Assembly (NCBI RefSeq): GCF_030505615.1
Contig: NZ_CP129992.1
Coordinates: 186,001 to 250,000, forward strand
DNA: 64,000 nucleotides
Direction: 5' to 3'
Source of the DNA: Salinibaculum rarum
GTDB lineage: Archaea; Halobacteriota; Halobacteria; Halobacteriales; Haloarculaceae
Shown one piece after another: positions 8,833 to 16,476 of the stretch; positions within the stretch are counted from its first letter, which is position 1, and each line of letters starts with the position of its first letter. The position numbers and the translations under genes were made by a program. The notes below the pieces were generated by a model that was not told where the DNA came from, made no database searches, and saw only the letters and a list, made by a program, of their open reading frames with translations.

Positions 8833-9617
8833 GCGACGACGACGCAGATACGGAAGCAGGAGACGTGCCAGAGTCCTACGCGCTGTATGCCTACGAACGG
8901 ACGGACGCACGATTTACCGACTGGGTCCGGGCTCGCGCCGAACCGTTATGGACCGAGGCAACGACCCACCGATTCACCGAGGAACTCCGAGCGGACACGC
9001 TGGACGACGACGTGTTCGGACGATATCTGATTCAGGACTACGCCTTCTTGGAAACGCTAGTCGGTGCGTTCGGTCATGCCGTCGCCGACGCGCCCACGAT
9101 GAGTGCGAAATCCCGACTCTCTGACTTTCTCGGCGTGTTGACCGCCGACGAGAACGACTACTTCGAGCGGTCGTTCGACGCACTCGGGGTCGACGAGGCG
9201 ACGTGCACCGACCCCGGCCTGACGCCGACGACGCGGGCCTTCGAGGACCTACTCGTCCGCGCCGCAGGCGAGGGCGGGTACGCCGAGACGCTCGCCGTTC
9301 TCGTCCCCGCAGAGTGGATATACCTGTCGTGGGCGACGCCCGAACCCGACCAGCGACCCGGTCGGTTCTATCTCGCGGAGTGGATCGACCTCCACGCGAA
9401 CGACGAGTTCGCTCAGTTCGTCGGGTGGCTCCGAGCAGAACTGGACCGTGAAGGAGCAGCGGCATCCACACGCCGGCAAGCACGACTGGAGCGACTCTTC
9501 CGCCGGACCGTCGAACTGGAGGTCGCGTTCTTCGACGCGGCGTACGACCCCGACACCGGAGCACCGGACGGCCACGACTCCGACTCACCGGTATCGGGAG
9601 GTGGTGAGACGTGGTAA
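8829..9617 (+). CDS. Second TenA family protein, lacking the catalytic Cys
   Basis: A 262-residue TenA paralogue translationally coupled to the first by a four-base overlap. It aligns along its length (LIQDYAFLE near the N-terminus, VELEVAFFDAAY near the C-terminus), but where the first has LPCMW this one has VPAEW, so the Cys is replaced and a Glu sits next to it. That fits the TenA_E branch, whose members are often acylated-pyrimidine hydrolases or have unknown substrates. It has an acidic N-terminal extension and a Ser/Gly-rich C-terminal tail. The pairing of a Cys-type and a Glu-type TenA with a transporter is unusual and suggests two steps on one imported compound or a heteromer. Confidence 0.85.
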   Translation: MSDDDADTEAGDVPESYALYAYERTDARFTDWVRARAEPLWTEATTHRFTEELRADTLDDDVFGRYLIQDYAFLETLVGAFGHAVADAPTMSAKSRLSDFLGVLTADENDYFERSFDALGVDEATCTDPGLTPTTRAFEDLLVRAAGEGGYAETLAVLVPAEWIYLSWATPEPDQRPGRFYLAEWIDLHANDEFAQFVGWLRAELDREGAAASTRRQARLERLFRRTVELEVAFFDAAYDPDTGAPDGHDSDSPVSGGGETW

Positions 9618-11143
9618 GCACCGCCGTCGCGCTGGGGCTGACTGTCGCGACGCTCGTGGTGTTTACCGCACTCGGCCTCTGGTACTCGCGAGGGTCGGTC
9701 CAGTCGGTGGAAGACCTCATCACCGCCCGTAATTCGGCGGGGAACGGGCAGATGACGGCAACGCTCGTCGCGTCCGTGATGGGCGTGTGGATACTCTTCT
9801 CGGCGCCAGAGGCAGGTGCCGGGTTCGGTATCGCCGCCGTCGTCGGCTACGCCATCGGCGAGGCCGCCCCGATGTTCGCATACTCGAAACTCGGCCCGCG
9901 CATCCGAGAACTCGTCCCCGACGGCCACTCGCTAACCGAGTACGCCCACGCCCGCTACGGCGACGCGATGTACGCCTTCGTCCTGCTCGTGAGCGCCCTC
10001 TACATGTTCGTCTTCCTCGCGGCCGAACTGACCGGCATCGCGGGCGCGCTCTCGCTGGTCGCCGGCGTCCCCCAGTGGCAGACAGCCGTTCTCGTCGGCG
10101 GCTTTGTGTTGCTGTACACCGGCTACGGCGGCCTCCGGGCGAGCATCTTCACGGACACCATCCAGGCGCTGCTCGTACTCCCCTTACTCGCCGTCGCCTT
10201 CGCCGGTGCGGTCGTCGCACTCGGCGGGAGCGGCGCCATCCACGCCGGCATCACGGCCGCCAATCCCGCACTCCTCGACCCCGGCTTCGCCGCCGGTCTG
10301 CAGTTCGGACTGGCACTCGCCTTCGCCATCCTCGGTGCCGAACTCATCAACCAGACCTGGTGGCAGCGCATCTACGCCGGGAGAGACAGCGAGACGGTCC
10401 GGCGCGGCTTCCGGAACGCGACCGTGGCCAACAGCCTCATCGTGTTCGTCGCTGCCCTCTTCGGTATCGTCGCCGTCGGCCAGACCGAGGTCGTCACGAC
10501 GCTCGGCCCGGAGTACAACGCCGACATCTCCCTGTTCCTGTTGCTCGACGCGGCGTTTCCCGAGTGGGTCGTGCTGGCAATCGTCCTGCTGGCGCTCTTA
10601 CTGGTGATGAGTTCCGTCGACACCCTGTTCAACGCGCTGTCGAGTATCGTCACTGCGGACCTCCCGCGCCTGCTCGCCGACCCCGACGACCGCACGCTCC
10701 GGCTGGGTGCCCGGACCCTGACGGTCGTCGTCGCCGTCGCCGCCATCTACGTCAGCCTCCGTGCACAGAGTGTCCTCCGGCTCTTCTTCCTAGCTGATTT
10801 GCTGGGTGCGGCCGTAGCCTTCCCGCTCGTCTACGGCCTCTACTCGCGGGGGCTGACCGGCCCCGGCGCACTCGCGAGCAGCGTCGTCGGGCTGGCTGTG
10901 GGACTGGCGTACTTCCCCGACTTCCGCGGCACCATCACTGCCATCCCAGTCGTCGGCGACCTGCTGCCGGCGGCCGACCCACTGTATCTCACCTCCTTTG
11001 GGGGTGCGTTCCTCGTCTCGACGGCACTGACGCTGCTCGTCTCCCGGTTGTCGGGCACCGAACAGGACCTCGATGCGCTTTCGGGAGAGACGAGTCGGCT
11101 GGACGACCCCGCCGTCGACGGCGGCACGGAGGTGTCTGACTGA
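9611..11143 (+). CDS. Sodium:solute symporter (SSS family)
   Basis: A 510-residue polytopic transporter with about 13 predicted helices, overlapping the second tenA by seven bases. The first helix VALGLTVATLVVFTALGLWYS is followed by the SSS-type loop SVEDLITARNSAGNGQMTAT, and later by the family blocks ELTGIAGAL, YTGYGGLRAS, TDTIQALLVL and LINQTWWQRIYA. SSS proteins import organic solutes with sodium. The substrate is not readable, but tight coupling to two TenA genes makes a thiamine precursor or breakdown product the best guess. Its stop overlaps the start of a small membrane gene. Confidence 0.9.
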   Translation: MVSTAVALGLTVATLVVFTALGLWYSRGSVQSVEDLITARNSAGNGQMTATLVASVMGVWILFSAPEAGAGFGIAAVVGYAIGEAAPMFAYSKLGPRIRELVPDGHSLTEYAHARYGDAMYAFVLLVSALYMFVFLAAELTGIAGALSLVAGVPQWQTAVLVGGFVLLYTGYGGLRASIFTDTIQALLVLPLLAVAFAGAVVALGGSGAIHAGITAANPALLDPGFAAGLQFGLALAFAILGAELINQTWWQRIYAGRDSETVRRGFRNATVANSLIVFVAALFGIVAVGQTEVVTTLGPEYNADISLFLLLDAAFPEWVVLAIVLLALLLVMSSVDTLFNALSSIVTADLPRLLADPDDRTLRLGARTLTVVVAVAAIYVSLRAQSVLRLFFLADLLGAAVAFPLVYGLYSRGLTGPGALASSVVGLAVGLAYFPDFRGTITAIPVVGDLLPAADPLYLTSFGGAFLVSTALTLLVSRLSGTEQDLDALSGETSRLDDPAVDGGTEVSD

Positions 11144-11268
11144 TGGCGGCCATCGGACCGACCCTCTTTGGGCTCTTGCTGTGGGGTGGCATCGTCGGCG
11201 TGTTCCTCGTGTTCTGCTACGAAGTCTACATCGTCGCGCGCGAAGCGGGCTGGCTGGTCGGTAACTGA
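11143..11268 (+). CDS. 41-residue single-helix membrane peptide, likely symporter subunit
   Basis: A frame of 41 residues starting at the ATG that shares one base with the symporter stop (TGATG). It is one transmembrane helix (about residues 9-29, LFGLLLWGGIVGVFLVFCYE) followed by a short basic-acidic cytosolic tail ending WLVGN. Small single-span partners are known for some sodium:solute symporters, and the one-base overlap implies stoichiometric translation. It is too short for default gene callers. A subunit role is inference from size and coupling. Confidence 0.7.
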   Translation: MAAIGPTLFGLLLWGGIVGVFLVFCYEVYIVAREAGWLVGN

Positions 11269-11337
11269 CCCCGAGCAGACTGGAGAATCTCGGAGCGAAT
11301 CCGACTGCTTTTCACGGCGGCCGCCGCTCTCCCGCAC

Positions 11338-12150
11338 ATGGTCGACTGGCTGGTCGCCGCCGTCGTCGGGCTGGTGCAGGGCTTGCTGGAGTGGATACCG
11401 GTCTCCAGCGAGGGCAGCGTCGCGCTCGCACTCACCGCACTCGATGCCGACCCCAGCGCCGCGACGCAGTTTGCCCTCTTTTTGCACGCCGGCACCGGCG
11501 TCGCCGCGACAGTGTACTACCGCGACGTGCTCGCTGACGTGCTCGCCGACGTTCCGAACTGGTACCCGAGCACTGCCTTCGACAGCGAGACGGCGGACCT
11601 CACCTTCTTCGCACTCGCGACAGCCGTCTCGGTCGTCGTCGGCTTCACCGGGTATCTCGCACTCGAAGAACTGGTCTCTGCCGTCGCGGGCGGTGCCTTC
11701 GTCGCACTCATCGGTGCACTCCTGGTGGGGACGGGGATTTTGATGCGCACAGCCGAATCGCGTGCGCACGCCACGCGTGGCCAGCCGGACCTGGTCGACG
11801 CCGTCCTCGTCGGCGCGCTCCAGGGCGTCGCGGTGCTCCCGGGCGTCTCCCGGTCTGGAACCACCGTCAGCGCGCTCCTGTTGCGCGGCCACGAAGGTGG
11901 CGAATCCCTCAGACTCTCCTTTGTTCTCTCGATTCCAGCCGCCTTCGGTGCGGGCCTCCTCGTCGTGTTAGACGACGGGTTGCCCGCAATCGACCCCTCG
12001 ACTGCGGCAGTCGCACTTGTGGTGAGTGGTGTTGTGGGCTATCTCACCGTGGACGCACTCACGCGCGTCGTCGAACGGGTGGCGTTCTGGAAAGTCTGTG
12101 TCGGATTTGGCGCGCTGGCAGTCGTCGGAGGCGGACTGCTGGTTCTGTGA
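11338..12150 (+). CDS. uppP: Undecaprenyl-diphosphatase-like lipid pyrophosphatase (UppP/BacA family)
   Basis: A 270-residue membrane enzyme with about eight helices. Both BacA signature regions are recognisable: LLEWIPVSSEGSVAL near residue 17-31 and PGVSRSGTTVSALLLRGH around 165. In bacteria the family recycles undecaprenyl diphosphate; in archaea the natural substrate is probably a polyprenyl (dolichyl-type) diphosphate freed during glycan transfer. The canonical STGH stretch is altered to SEGS, so activity on C55-PP cannot be assumed. The gene stands alone, convergent with the toxin gene downstream. Confidence 0.87.
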   Translation: MVDWLVAAVVGLVQGLLEWIPVSSEGSVALALTALDADPSAATQFALFLHAGTGVAATVYYRDVLADVLADVPNWYPSTAFDSETADLTFFALATAVSVVVGFTGYLALEELVSAVAGGAFVALIGALLVGTGILMRTAESRAHATRGQPDLVDAVLVGALQGVAVLPGVSRSGTTVSALLLRGHEGGESLRLSFVLSIPAAFGAGLLVVLDDGLPAIDPSTAAVALVVSGVVGYLTVDALTRVVERVAFWKVCVGFGALAVVGGGLLVL

Positions 12151-12180
12151 CAACCCTTTCTCGAAAAGCACACCAGAATG

Positions 12181-12537
12181 TCAGGCTGAAATATCGGTAT
12201 CGCTGGTGAGATAGGTCACACTCCGTCGGATGACTTGCTCAACGAACGTAGCCGTCACGCTACCCTGGACACTCACGACGGCATCGTGTTTGACCGTGGC
12301 AAGAACCCACGGTGAGCAGTACGACGTCTTCTCCGGATGTCGACCAGCAACCCAGTTCTCGCCGACTTCGAGATTGTCAGAAAGGTTACTCAGTGTGAGG
12401 CCGGCACAGATGTACTCTTCACCGGCAAACGGCAACGAGTCGGCAGCGAGGACGAGCCAGGGGCGAGGGTCACTGCCAGTGTTGTACGGATCCGGTGCCC
12501 AGACGACGGTGCCAGTGTCGTAGCGCGAATCACTCAT
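12181..12537 (-). CDS. MazF/PemK-like toxin
   Basis: A 118-residue protein starting MSDSRYDTGTVVWAPDP with the GxVVW beta strand and the RPWLVLAAD strand of PemK/MazF-type RNases, followed by LTLSNLSDN and SPWVLATVKHD. The ATG at 12537 overlaps the upstream winged-helix gene by eight bases, the arrangement of a type II toxin-antitoxin operon. Members of this family are mRNA interferases, but the usual (G/H)xEQxGxRP context is only partly kept (DPRP), so catalysis is not certain. Convergent with the uppP gene. Confidence 0.75.
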   Translation of the reverse strand: MSDSRYDTGTVVWAPDPYNTGSDPRPWLVLAADSLPFAGEEYICAGLTLSNLSDNLEVGENWVAGRHPEKTSYCSPWVLATVKHDAVVSVQGSVTATFVEQVIRRSVTYLTSDTDISA

Positions 12538-12904
12538 CGTCGCTTGTCCGTGGGTCGACAGCGTACTCCTGCCAGTCTTCGTACGAAGGTGTCTCGTCGT
12601 CGCTCTCGCGTTCGGCAAGCGTCTCCACAGCGTGTCCGGTGGCAGCATCGACGCTCTGGTCGTGGTCACTGATTCGCCAGTAGGTGCCACGATGGTCGAC
12701 GCGACCCCGTTCACGTAGTCGAACCAGCGTCGGCCCGACCGACCCGGATTTGACAGCCGTCTCTGTTGCAATCTCACTCTGCGTGAACGCCTGGTCCGGA
12801 TGCTCTCGCAGGAATGTGAGAATAGCCGCCGCGTTCGTTCCGGGGGACGGACCGTTCGAACTGTCCGACGAGATGCGCTCGAACCGGTCGCTACTGATTG
12901 GCAT
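12530..12904 (-). CDS. Winged helix-turn-helix antitoxin/regulator
   Basis: A 124-residue protein whose middle (about residues 25-78) is a winged helix: AAAILTFLREHPDQAFTQ, then SEIATETAVKSGSVGPTLVRL as the recognition part and GRVDHRGTYWRI as wing. The C-terminal third is acidic and flexible (DETPSYEDWQEYAV), suitable for wrapping a toxin. It overlaps the MazF-like gene, and three direct repeats in its promoter suggest autoregulation. The role as antitoxin is inferred from order, overlap and size. Confidence 0.78.
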   Translation of the reverse strand: MPISSDRFERISSDSSNGPSPGTNAAAILTFLREHPDQAFTQSEIATETAVKSGSVGPTLVRLRERGRVDHRGTYWRISDHDQSVDAATGHAVETLAERESDDETPSYEDWQEYAVDPRTSDDE

Positions 12905-12924
12905 ATCGTATCTTTGTACAGAAT

Positions 12925-12950
12925 TGTATTGAATGTATTGCTGTATTATA
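12925..12950 (-). promoter_or_regulatory. Promoter and direct-repeat operator of the toxin-antitoxin operon
   Basis: Three copies of TGTATT (starting at 12925, 12934 and 12942, spacing 9 and 8) lie 20-45 bases upstream of the antitoxin ATG. Read on the minus strand they are AATACA repeats and the outermost merges with a TATA-like ATTATAATA at about 12943-12951. Repeats placed on or just downstream of the TATA box would block transcription when bound, as expected for an autoregulated toxin-antitoxin operon. Seen directly; function inferred. Confidence 0.5.
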
Positions 12951-13080
12951 ATGCCCGCGTTTCAGAGGTGTCGAGACACAGACCAGACGACTTCCGGCTG
13001 AGACAGTAGTAACGGAGACACCCCGCCGATTCGTCAGCACTTATGTACGTCGGCCGACTAGCTCCGGACAACAACCGGCA

Positions 13081-13953
13081 ATGAGTGAGGGAGAACAGAA
13101 GCTCGTCGACACCTCCGGCGACTACCGCTACGTCGTCAAGGACGGCCAGCGACTCGACGACAGCGACTGGCGGTCCTGCCGGGTCGTGCTGACGAGCGAA
13201 CGGATGGTGCTGGCCACCAGCGGCGGCAAACAGGCCATCCCACACGCCCGAATTCTGGTCCCCAACGGCGAGGACGACCTCGTGCCGGACGACGTCGACA
13301 CCACGACGGCGACGCCGTTGCAAATCGGCGACAACATCATCCTCATCGACGCACAGGGCGTCGGTGACTTCGAATCGGAGTACTGCCGGGCCGCGCTCCA
13401 CGACGAGGTGATTCTGGTCAAAGACCAGGCCGTGGTCGGCGGGGTCATCCAGGACGACGCGTCGTGGTCGAAGTGCCGGTTTCGCCTCGACGACGACACG
13501 GTCAGCGTCGGCCTTCCCGGCGGTGAATCGCTCACCTTCGGCATCGAGGACGTCGGCACTATCGACACCGAAGACCAGCAAGTGATGGGCGAGAACCGCA
13601 CCGTCGTCAAGGTCGAACACACCGACGACGAGGACCGCTCGGTCGAGACGCACTTCTCGGGGATGAAGTGGCATTCCCGCGCGCTGGAGTCGCTCCTGGA
13701 GACGGTCATCGAAGACCGGCAGGACGACGACTACGAACTCTCCGATATGGAGAGTCAAGTGCTGATGGCGCTGTACTCCGGCGTTTCACCGTTTGAAATG
13801 TCCGATTTCGTCGGTATCGACGTCGACCAGGTCGAAGAGATTTATCAGAAGCTCCTGGAGGTCGGCGCGGTAGACGAGGTCCGCGTCCGGACCGAAGTGT
13901 CGCTGAACGCCCAGGGGCGGAACATGGCCAGCGAAGCGATGAGCGAGGAGTGA
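13081..13953 (+). CDS. cheF: Taxis protein CheF (first copy)
   Basis: A 290-residue CheF (DUF439) protein. In Halobacterium CheF proteins link the bacterial-type chemotaxis system (CheY, CheC, CheD) to the archaellum switch FlaCE. The N-terminal two thirds consist of two PH-like beta-rich units (DWRSCRVVLTSERMVLA and later WSKCRFRLDDDTV), and the C-terminal 70 residues form a winged helix (VLMALYSGVSPFEMSDFVG, VEEIYQKLLEVGAVDEV). A second copy follows 73 bases downstream. No other che or arl genes are in the window. Confidence 0.9.
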   Translation: MSEGEQKLVDTSGDYRYVVKDGQRLDDSDWRSCRVVLTSERMVLATSGGKQAIPHARILVPNGEDDLVPDDVDTTTATPLQIGDNIILIDAQGVGDFESEYCRAALHDEVILVKDQAVVGGVIQDDASWSKCRFRLDDDTVSVGLPGGESLTFGIEDVGTIDTEDQQVMGENRTVVKVEHTDDEDRSVETHFSGMKWHSRALESLLETVIEDRQDDDYELSDMESQVLMALYSGVSPFEMSDFVGIDVDQVEEIYQKLLEVGAVDEVRVRTEVSLNAQGRNMASEAMSEE

Positions 13954-14026
13954 GTAAGCGGAGACAGGCACCGTACTACCCGCAACGACTAATTGCACGA
14001 GTGGCTAACACTCGACAACGGCGGCT

Positions 14027-14887
14027 ATGAGCAACTCAGAGAAGAAAATCGAGGACACCCAGGGCAAGTACATGCGGGCCGTCAAGAACGGCCACGACAT
14101 CAACGACGCCTCTTGGCAGCAGTGCCGGGTCGTCCTGACCAACCAGCGCATCGCACTCATCGCCGACGGCAAGCTCACGATTCCGCTCGAAGACATCGAC
14201 GAGATGGGCGAGCGCTACGACGTCAACCAGGCGGCCTCAAGCGAGTCGAACTACTCGACGCTGTACGTCGGCGACGACATCTTCCTGCTCGCGACGGCCG
14301 ACCACGAGAACTTCCGGACGAACTTCTACCGGGCAATCCTCGACAACGCCGTCATCTACGTGCAACATCCGGCCGTCAAAGGCGGCGTCGTCCAGAACGC
14401 CGAGTGGCAGCGCGGCCGCCTCAAGGTCACCGAAGAGGCGGTGCGGATGGTCCTCGAAGACGGCCAGAAGTTCGCTATCGACCGCAACGACATCGGCGAA
14501 CTCGAAACCGACGAGAAGGTCGTCGCCGACGAGGAACGTGCGGTCATCGAAGTCGAACACTCGATGGACGGCGCAAGCGTCGAGACACACCTCTCCGGAC
14601 AGGAACACCACATCACCGTGCTCAAGCAACTCTTAGAGGAGGGTGCAGAGCAAAACCGCGCGAATCTGGACCTCGAACCGACCGAACGCCGCGTCATCAT
14701 GGCGCTGTACTCGGGCGTCTCGCCGTTTGGCATCTCCGAGTTCGTCGGCATCGACGTCGAGAAAGTCGAAGAAATCTACGACCGACTCATCGAACTCGAC
14801 GTCGTCGAAGTGGTCCGTGAGCGCAAGGAAGTCTCACTGACCGCCCAGGGACGGAAGGTCGCCGGTGAGGCGATGGGCGAGCGGTGA
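14027..14887 (+). CDS. cheF: Taxis protein CheF (second copy)
   Basis: A 286-residue paralogue of the preceding gene with the same plan: SWQQCRVVLTNQRIALI in the first beta unit, WQRGRLKVTEEAVRMVL in the second, and the nearly identical C-terminal winged helix VIMALYSGVSPFGISEFVG with VEEIYDRLIELDVVEVV. The two copies are collinear and probably arose by duplication; in Halobacterium one CheF is essential for taxis and the other has a minor role. The 73-base gap contains a likely separate promoter. Confidence 0.9.
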   Translation: MSNSEKKIEDTQGKYMRAVKNGHDINDASWQQCRVVLTNQRIALIADGKLTIPLEDIDEMGERYDVNQAASSESNYSTLYVGDDIFLLATADHENFRTNFYRAILDNAVIYVQHPAVKGGVVQNAEWQRGRLKVTEEAVRMVLEDGQKFAIDRNDIGELETDEKVVADEERAVIEVEHSMDGASVETHLSGQEHHITVLKQLLEEGAEQNRANLDLEPTERRVIMALYSGVSPFGISEFVGIDVEKVEEIYDRLIELDVVEVVRERKEVSLTAQGRKVAGEAMGER

Positions 14888-14929
14888 CCAACTCCCAGGT
14901 TTGAGCCAGCTGTTCGAAGGAGAATCGGT

Positions 14930-15091
14930 CTATTCGCTGTCCTCGTCGGCGGCAGGTGTCCCGTCGTGGGCCGAACCCGTCACCGACCGCGAGAGGTTCA
15001 CACCGAGTCCGGCTACGAATGCGAGCAGGGCCACGATGGCCAGCCAGCCGAGTGTTGGATGTTCGATACCGATGTGGAGTGGAGTCAGCAT
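14930..15091 (-). CDS. 53-residue single-span membrane protein
   Basis: A small frame on the minus strand between cheF and the hydrogenase operon. The product starts MLTPLHIGIEHPTLG, has one transmembrane helix (about residues 14-31, WLAIVALLAFVAGLG) and an acidic tail ending ADEDSE, an arrangement common in haloarchaeal small membrane proteins. Its start faces the hydrogenase promoter region, so the two are divergent and could share regulatory DNA. No family recognised. Confidence 0.65.
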   Translation of the reverse strand: MLTPLHIGIEHPTLGWLAIVALLAFVAGLGVNLSRSVTGSAHDGTPAADEDSE

Positions 15092-15160
15092 ACTGGAGGG
15101 GTCTGGCTGCTGATATTTAATTGCTGAGGGTCGTTACCACAGCGTGAGACTCGGGACCGT

Positions 15161-15193
15161 TACTCGCGAGTACTGTCGTCGGCTGAACAGCCG
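15161..15193. promoter_or_regulatory. Two palindromes upstream of the hydrogenase operon
   Basis: A perfect 12-base palindrome TACTCGCGAGTA (15161-15172) is followed by the inverted repeat CGGCTGaaCAGCCG (15180-15193). Both are in the 170-base divergent spacer between the 53-residue membrane protein gene and the hydrogenase operon, 38-70 bases upstream of the TATA-like element. They are good candidates for regulator binding in response to oxygen, hydrogen or another cue, but no regulator gene is adjacent to assign them to. Confidence 0.4.
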
Positions 15194-15230
15194 AGACAGT
15201 CAGCTCCCACGTGTTGAGAACGCGGCGTAC

Positions 15231-15239
15231 TTTTTATTT
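15231..15239 (+). promoter_or_regulatory. TATA-like box of the hydrogenase operon
   Basis: TTTTTATTT lies 24-32 bases before the ATG at 15263. Archaeal transcription starts about 25 bases after the TATA box, so the transcript would begin at or one to two bases before that ATG, giving a leaderless mRNA as is usual in haloarchaea. This decides against the upstream in-frame ATG at 15242, which would be upstream of the predicted transcript start. Confidence 0.5.
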
Positions 15240-15262
15240 GGATGCTAGGAAGATTGCCGAAT

Positions 15263-16474
15263 ATGGCACCGGCGACAGCAGCTGAGACCCCAGCGACTCG
15301 GCGGAACTTTCTGAAGCTCGTCGGCACTGCTGCGGCTGGCTCGGTTATCACGGATTACGGAACAGAGGTCGCAGCGGCGCTTCGACGGGCGACAGATGGG
15401 CCCAAAGAGGTCGTCTGGATTCAGGGACAGACGTGTTCGGCCTGTACGATGTCGACACTCCAGGGGACGGCACCAAGTTTAGAGGAGGCCGTCCACGAGT
15501 TCCAACTGGACGTAACGTACCATCCCGAACTGATGGTCGAGTCGGGGACAGACGCGATAGACGCGATGAGCAAGTCCCCGGACGTACTCATCGTCGAGGG
15601 GGCGATTCCGACGAAAATCCCGTCGGCGGCGACGTTCGGACGCACCGAGGACGGCCGGCCGAAGCCGGTCTACGACTGGGTGATGGAACTGGCACCCGAG
15701 GCAGAGTACGTGATGGCCGTCGGGACCTGTGCCTCATACGGCGGCTGGCAGTCGGCACAGAACGGCGCCCCGGCGGTCATGGACGACCCCGAAGAGGGAC
15801 CGTGGCTCGACGACAACGTGACCGGCGCGAAGGGACTCCAGTACACCCACCAGGACGGCGGCGACGGCGTTCTCGGCCCCGATTTCACCTCGAACGCAGA
15901 GTTGCCGGTCATCAACGTCCCGGGGTGTATGACCCACCCCGACTACGTGCTCCTCACCGTCGCGACGCTGCTCAACGGGCACGAACCCGACCTCGACGAG
16001 TTCAACCGTCCGACGGCGTTCTACGGGCCGCTGGTCCACGACCAGTGCTCGCGGCGGGGCTATTTCGACCGCGGGGAGTTCGTCGACCACGTCGGCGACG
16101 GCTCCGAGAAGTGTCTCTACAACGTCGGCTGTAAGGGACCGTACTGTCACTGTGACGACTCCGTCCGCCTGTGGAACGACGGAACCAGCGTCTGTCGGAA
16201 CGTCGGCGCGCCCTGCATCGGCTGTATGGAACCCGGCTTCTGGGACCAGATGACGCCGTTCTACGAGCCAATCGAGAAACAGGGACTCGGTCTGACCGAT
16301 GTCGAGACGTTCGGGAAGTTCGTCGTCGGCGGGACTGTCGCCGGTATCGGCGCCCACGCCGCCCGGAAGGCGATGGGCTACGGCGACGTCGACGAGGAGG
16401 ACGGCGAAACCGCCGAGGCACGCACCGACGGCTGTGGCTGTGGGAGCGGGTGTGACTGCAAATCCGACGAGTAA
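15263..16474 (+). CDS. [NiFe] hydrogenase small subunit, Tat-exported
   Basis: Electron-transfer subunit of a group 1 uptake hydrogenase. The N-terminus has a twin-arginine signal (TRRNFLKLVGTAAAGSV), so the dimer is exported folded. Iron-sulfur ligands are visible in order: CSAC and GTCASYGG and PGCMTHP for the proximal cluster, HDQCSRRGYF with CLYNVGCKGPYCHCD for the distal cluster, and CIGCMEPGFWD for the medial one. The residue between the first Cys pair is Ala, so the extra Cys used by oxygen-tolerant [4Fe-3S] enzymes is absent there. A hydrophobic stretch FVVGGTVAGIGAHA may anchor the C-terminus. An odd Cys-rich tail (CGCGSGCDC) ends the protein. The ATG at 15263 is chosen from promoter spacing. 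Confidence 0.93.
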   Translation: MAPATAAETPATRRNFLKLVGTAAAGSVITDYGTEVAAALRRATDGPKEVVWIQGQTCSACTMSTLQGTAPSLEEAVHEFQLDVTYHPELMVESGTDAIDAMSKSPDVLIVEGAIPTKIPSAATFGRTEDGRPKPVYDWVMELAPEAEYVMAVGTCASYGGWQSAQNGAPAVMDDPEEGPWLDDNVTGAKGLQYTHQDGGDGVLGPDFTSNAELPVINVPGCMTHPDYVLLTVATLLNGHEPDLDEFNRPTAFYGPLVHDQCSRRGYFDRGEFVDHVGDGSEKCLYNVGCKGPYCHCDDSVRLWNDGTSVCRNVGAPCIGCMEPGFWDQMTPFYEPIEKQGLGLTDVETFGKFVVGGTVAGIGAHAARKAMGYGDVDEEDGETAEARTDGCGCGSGCDCKSDE

Positions 16475-16476
16475 CT

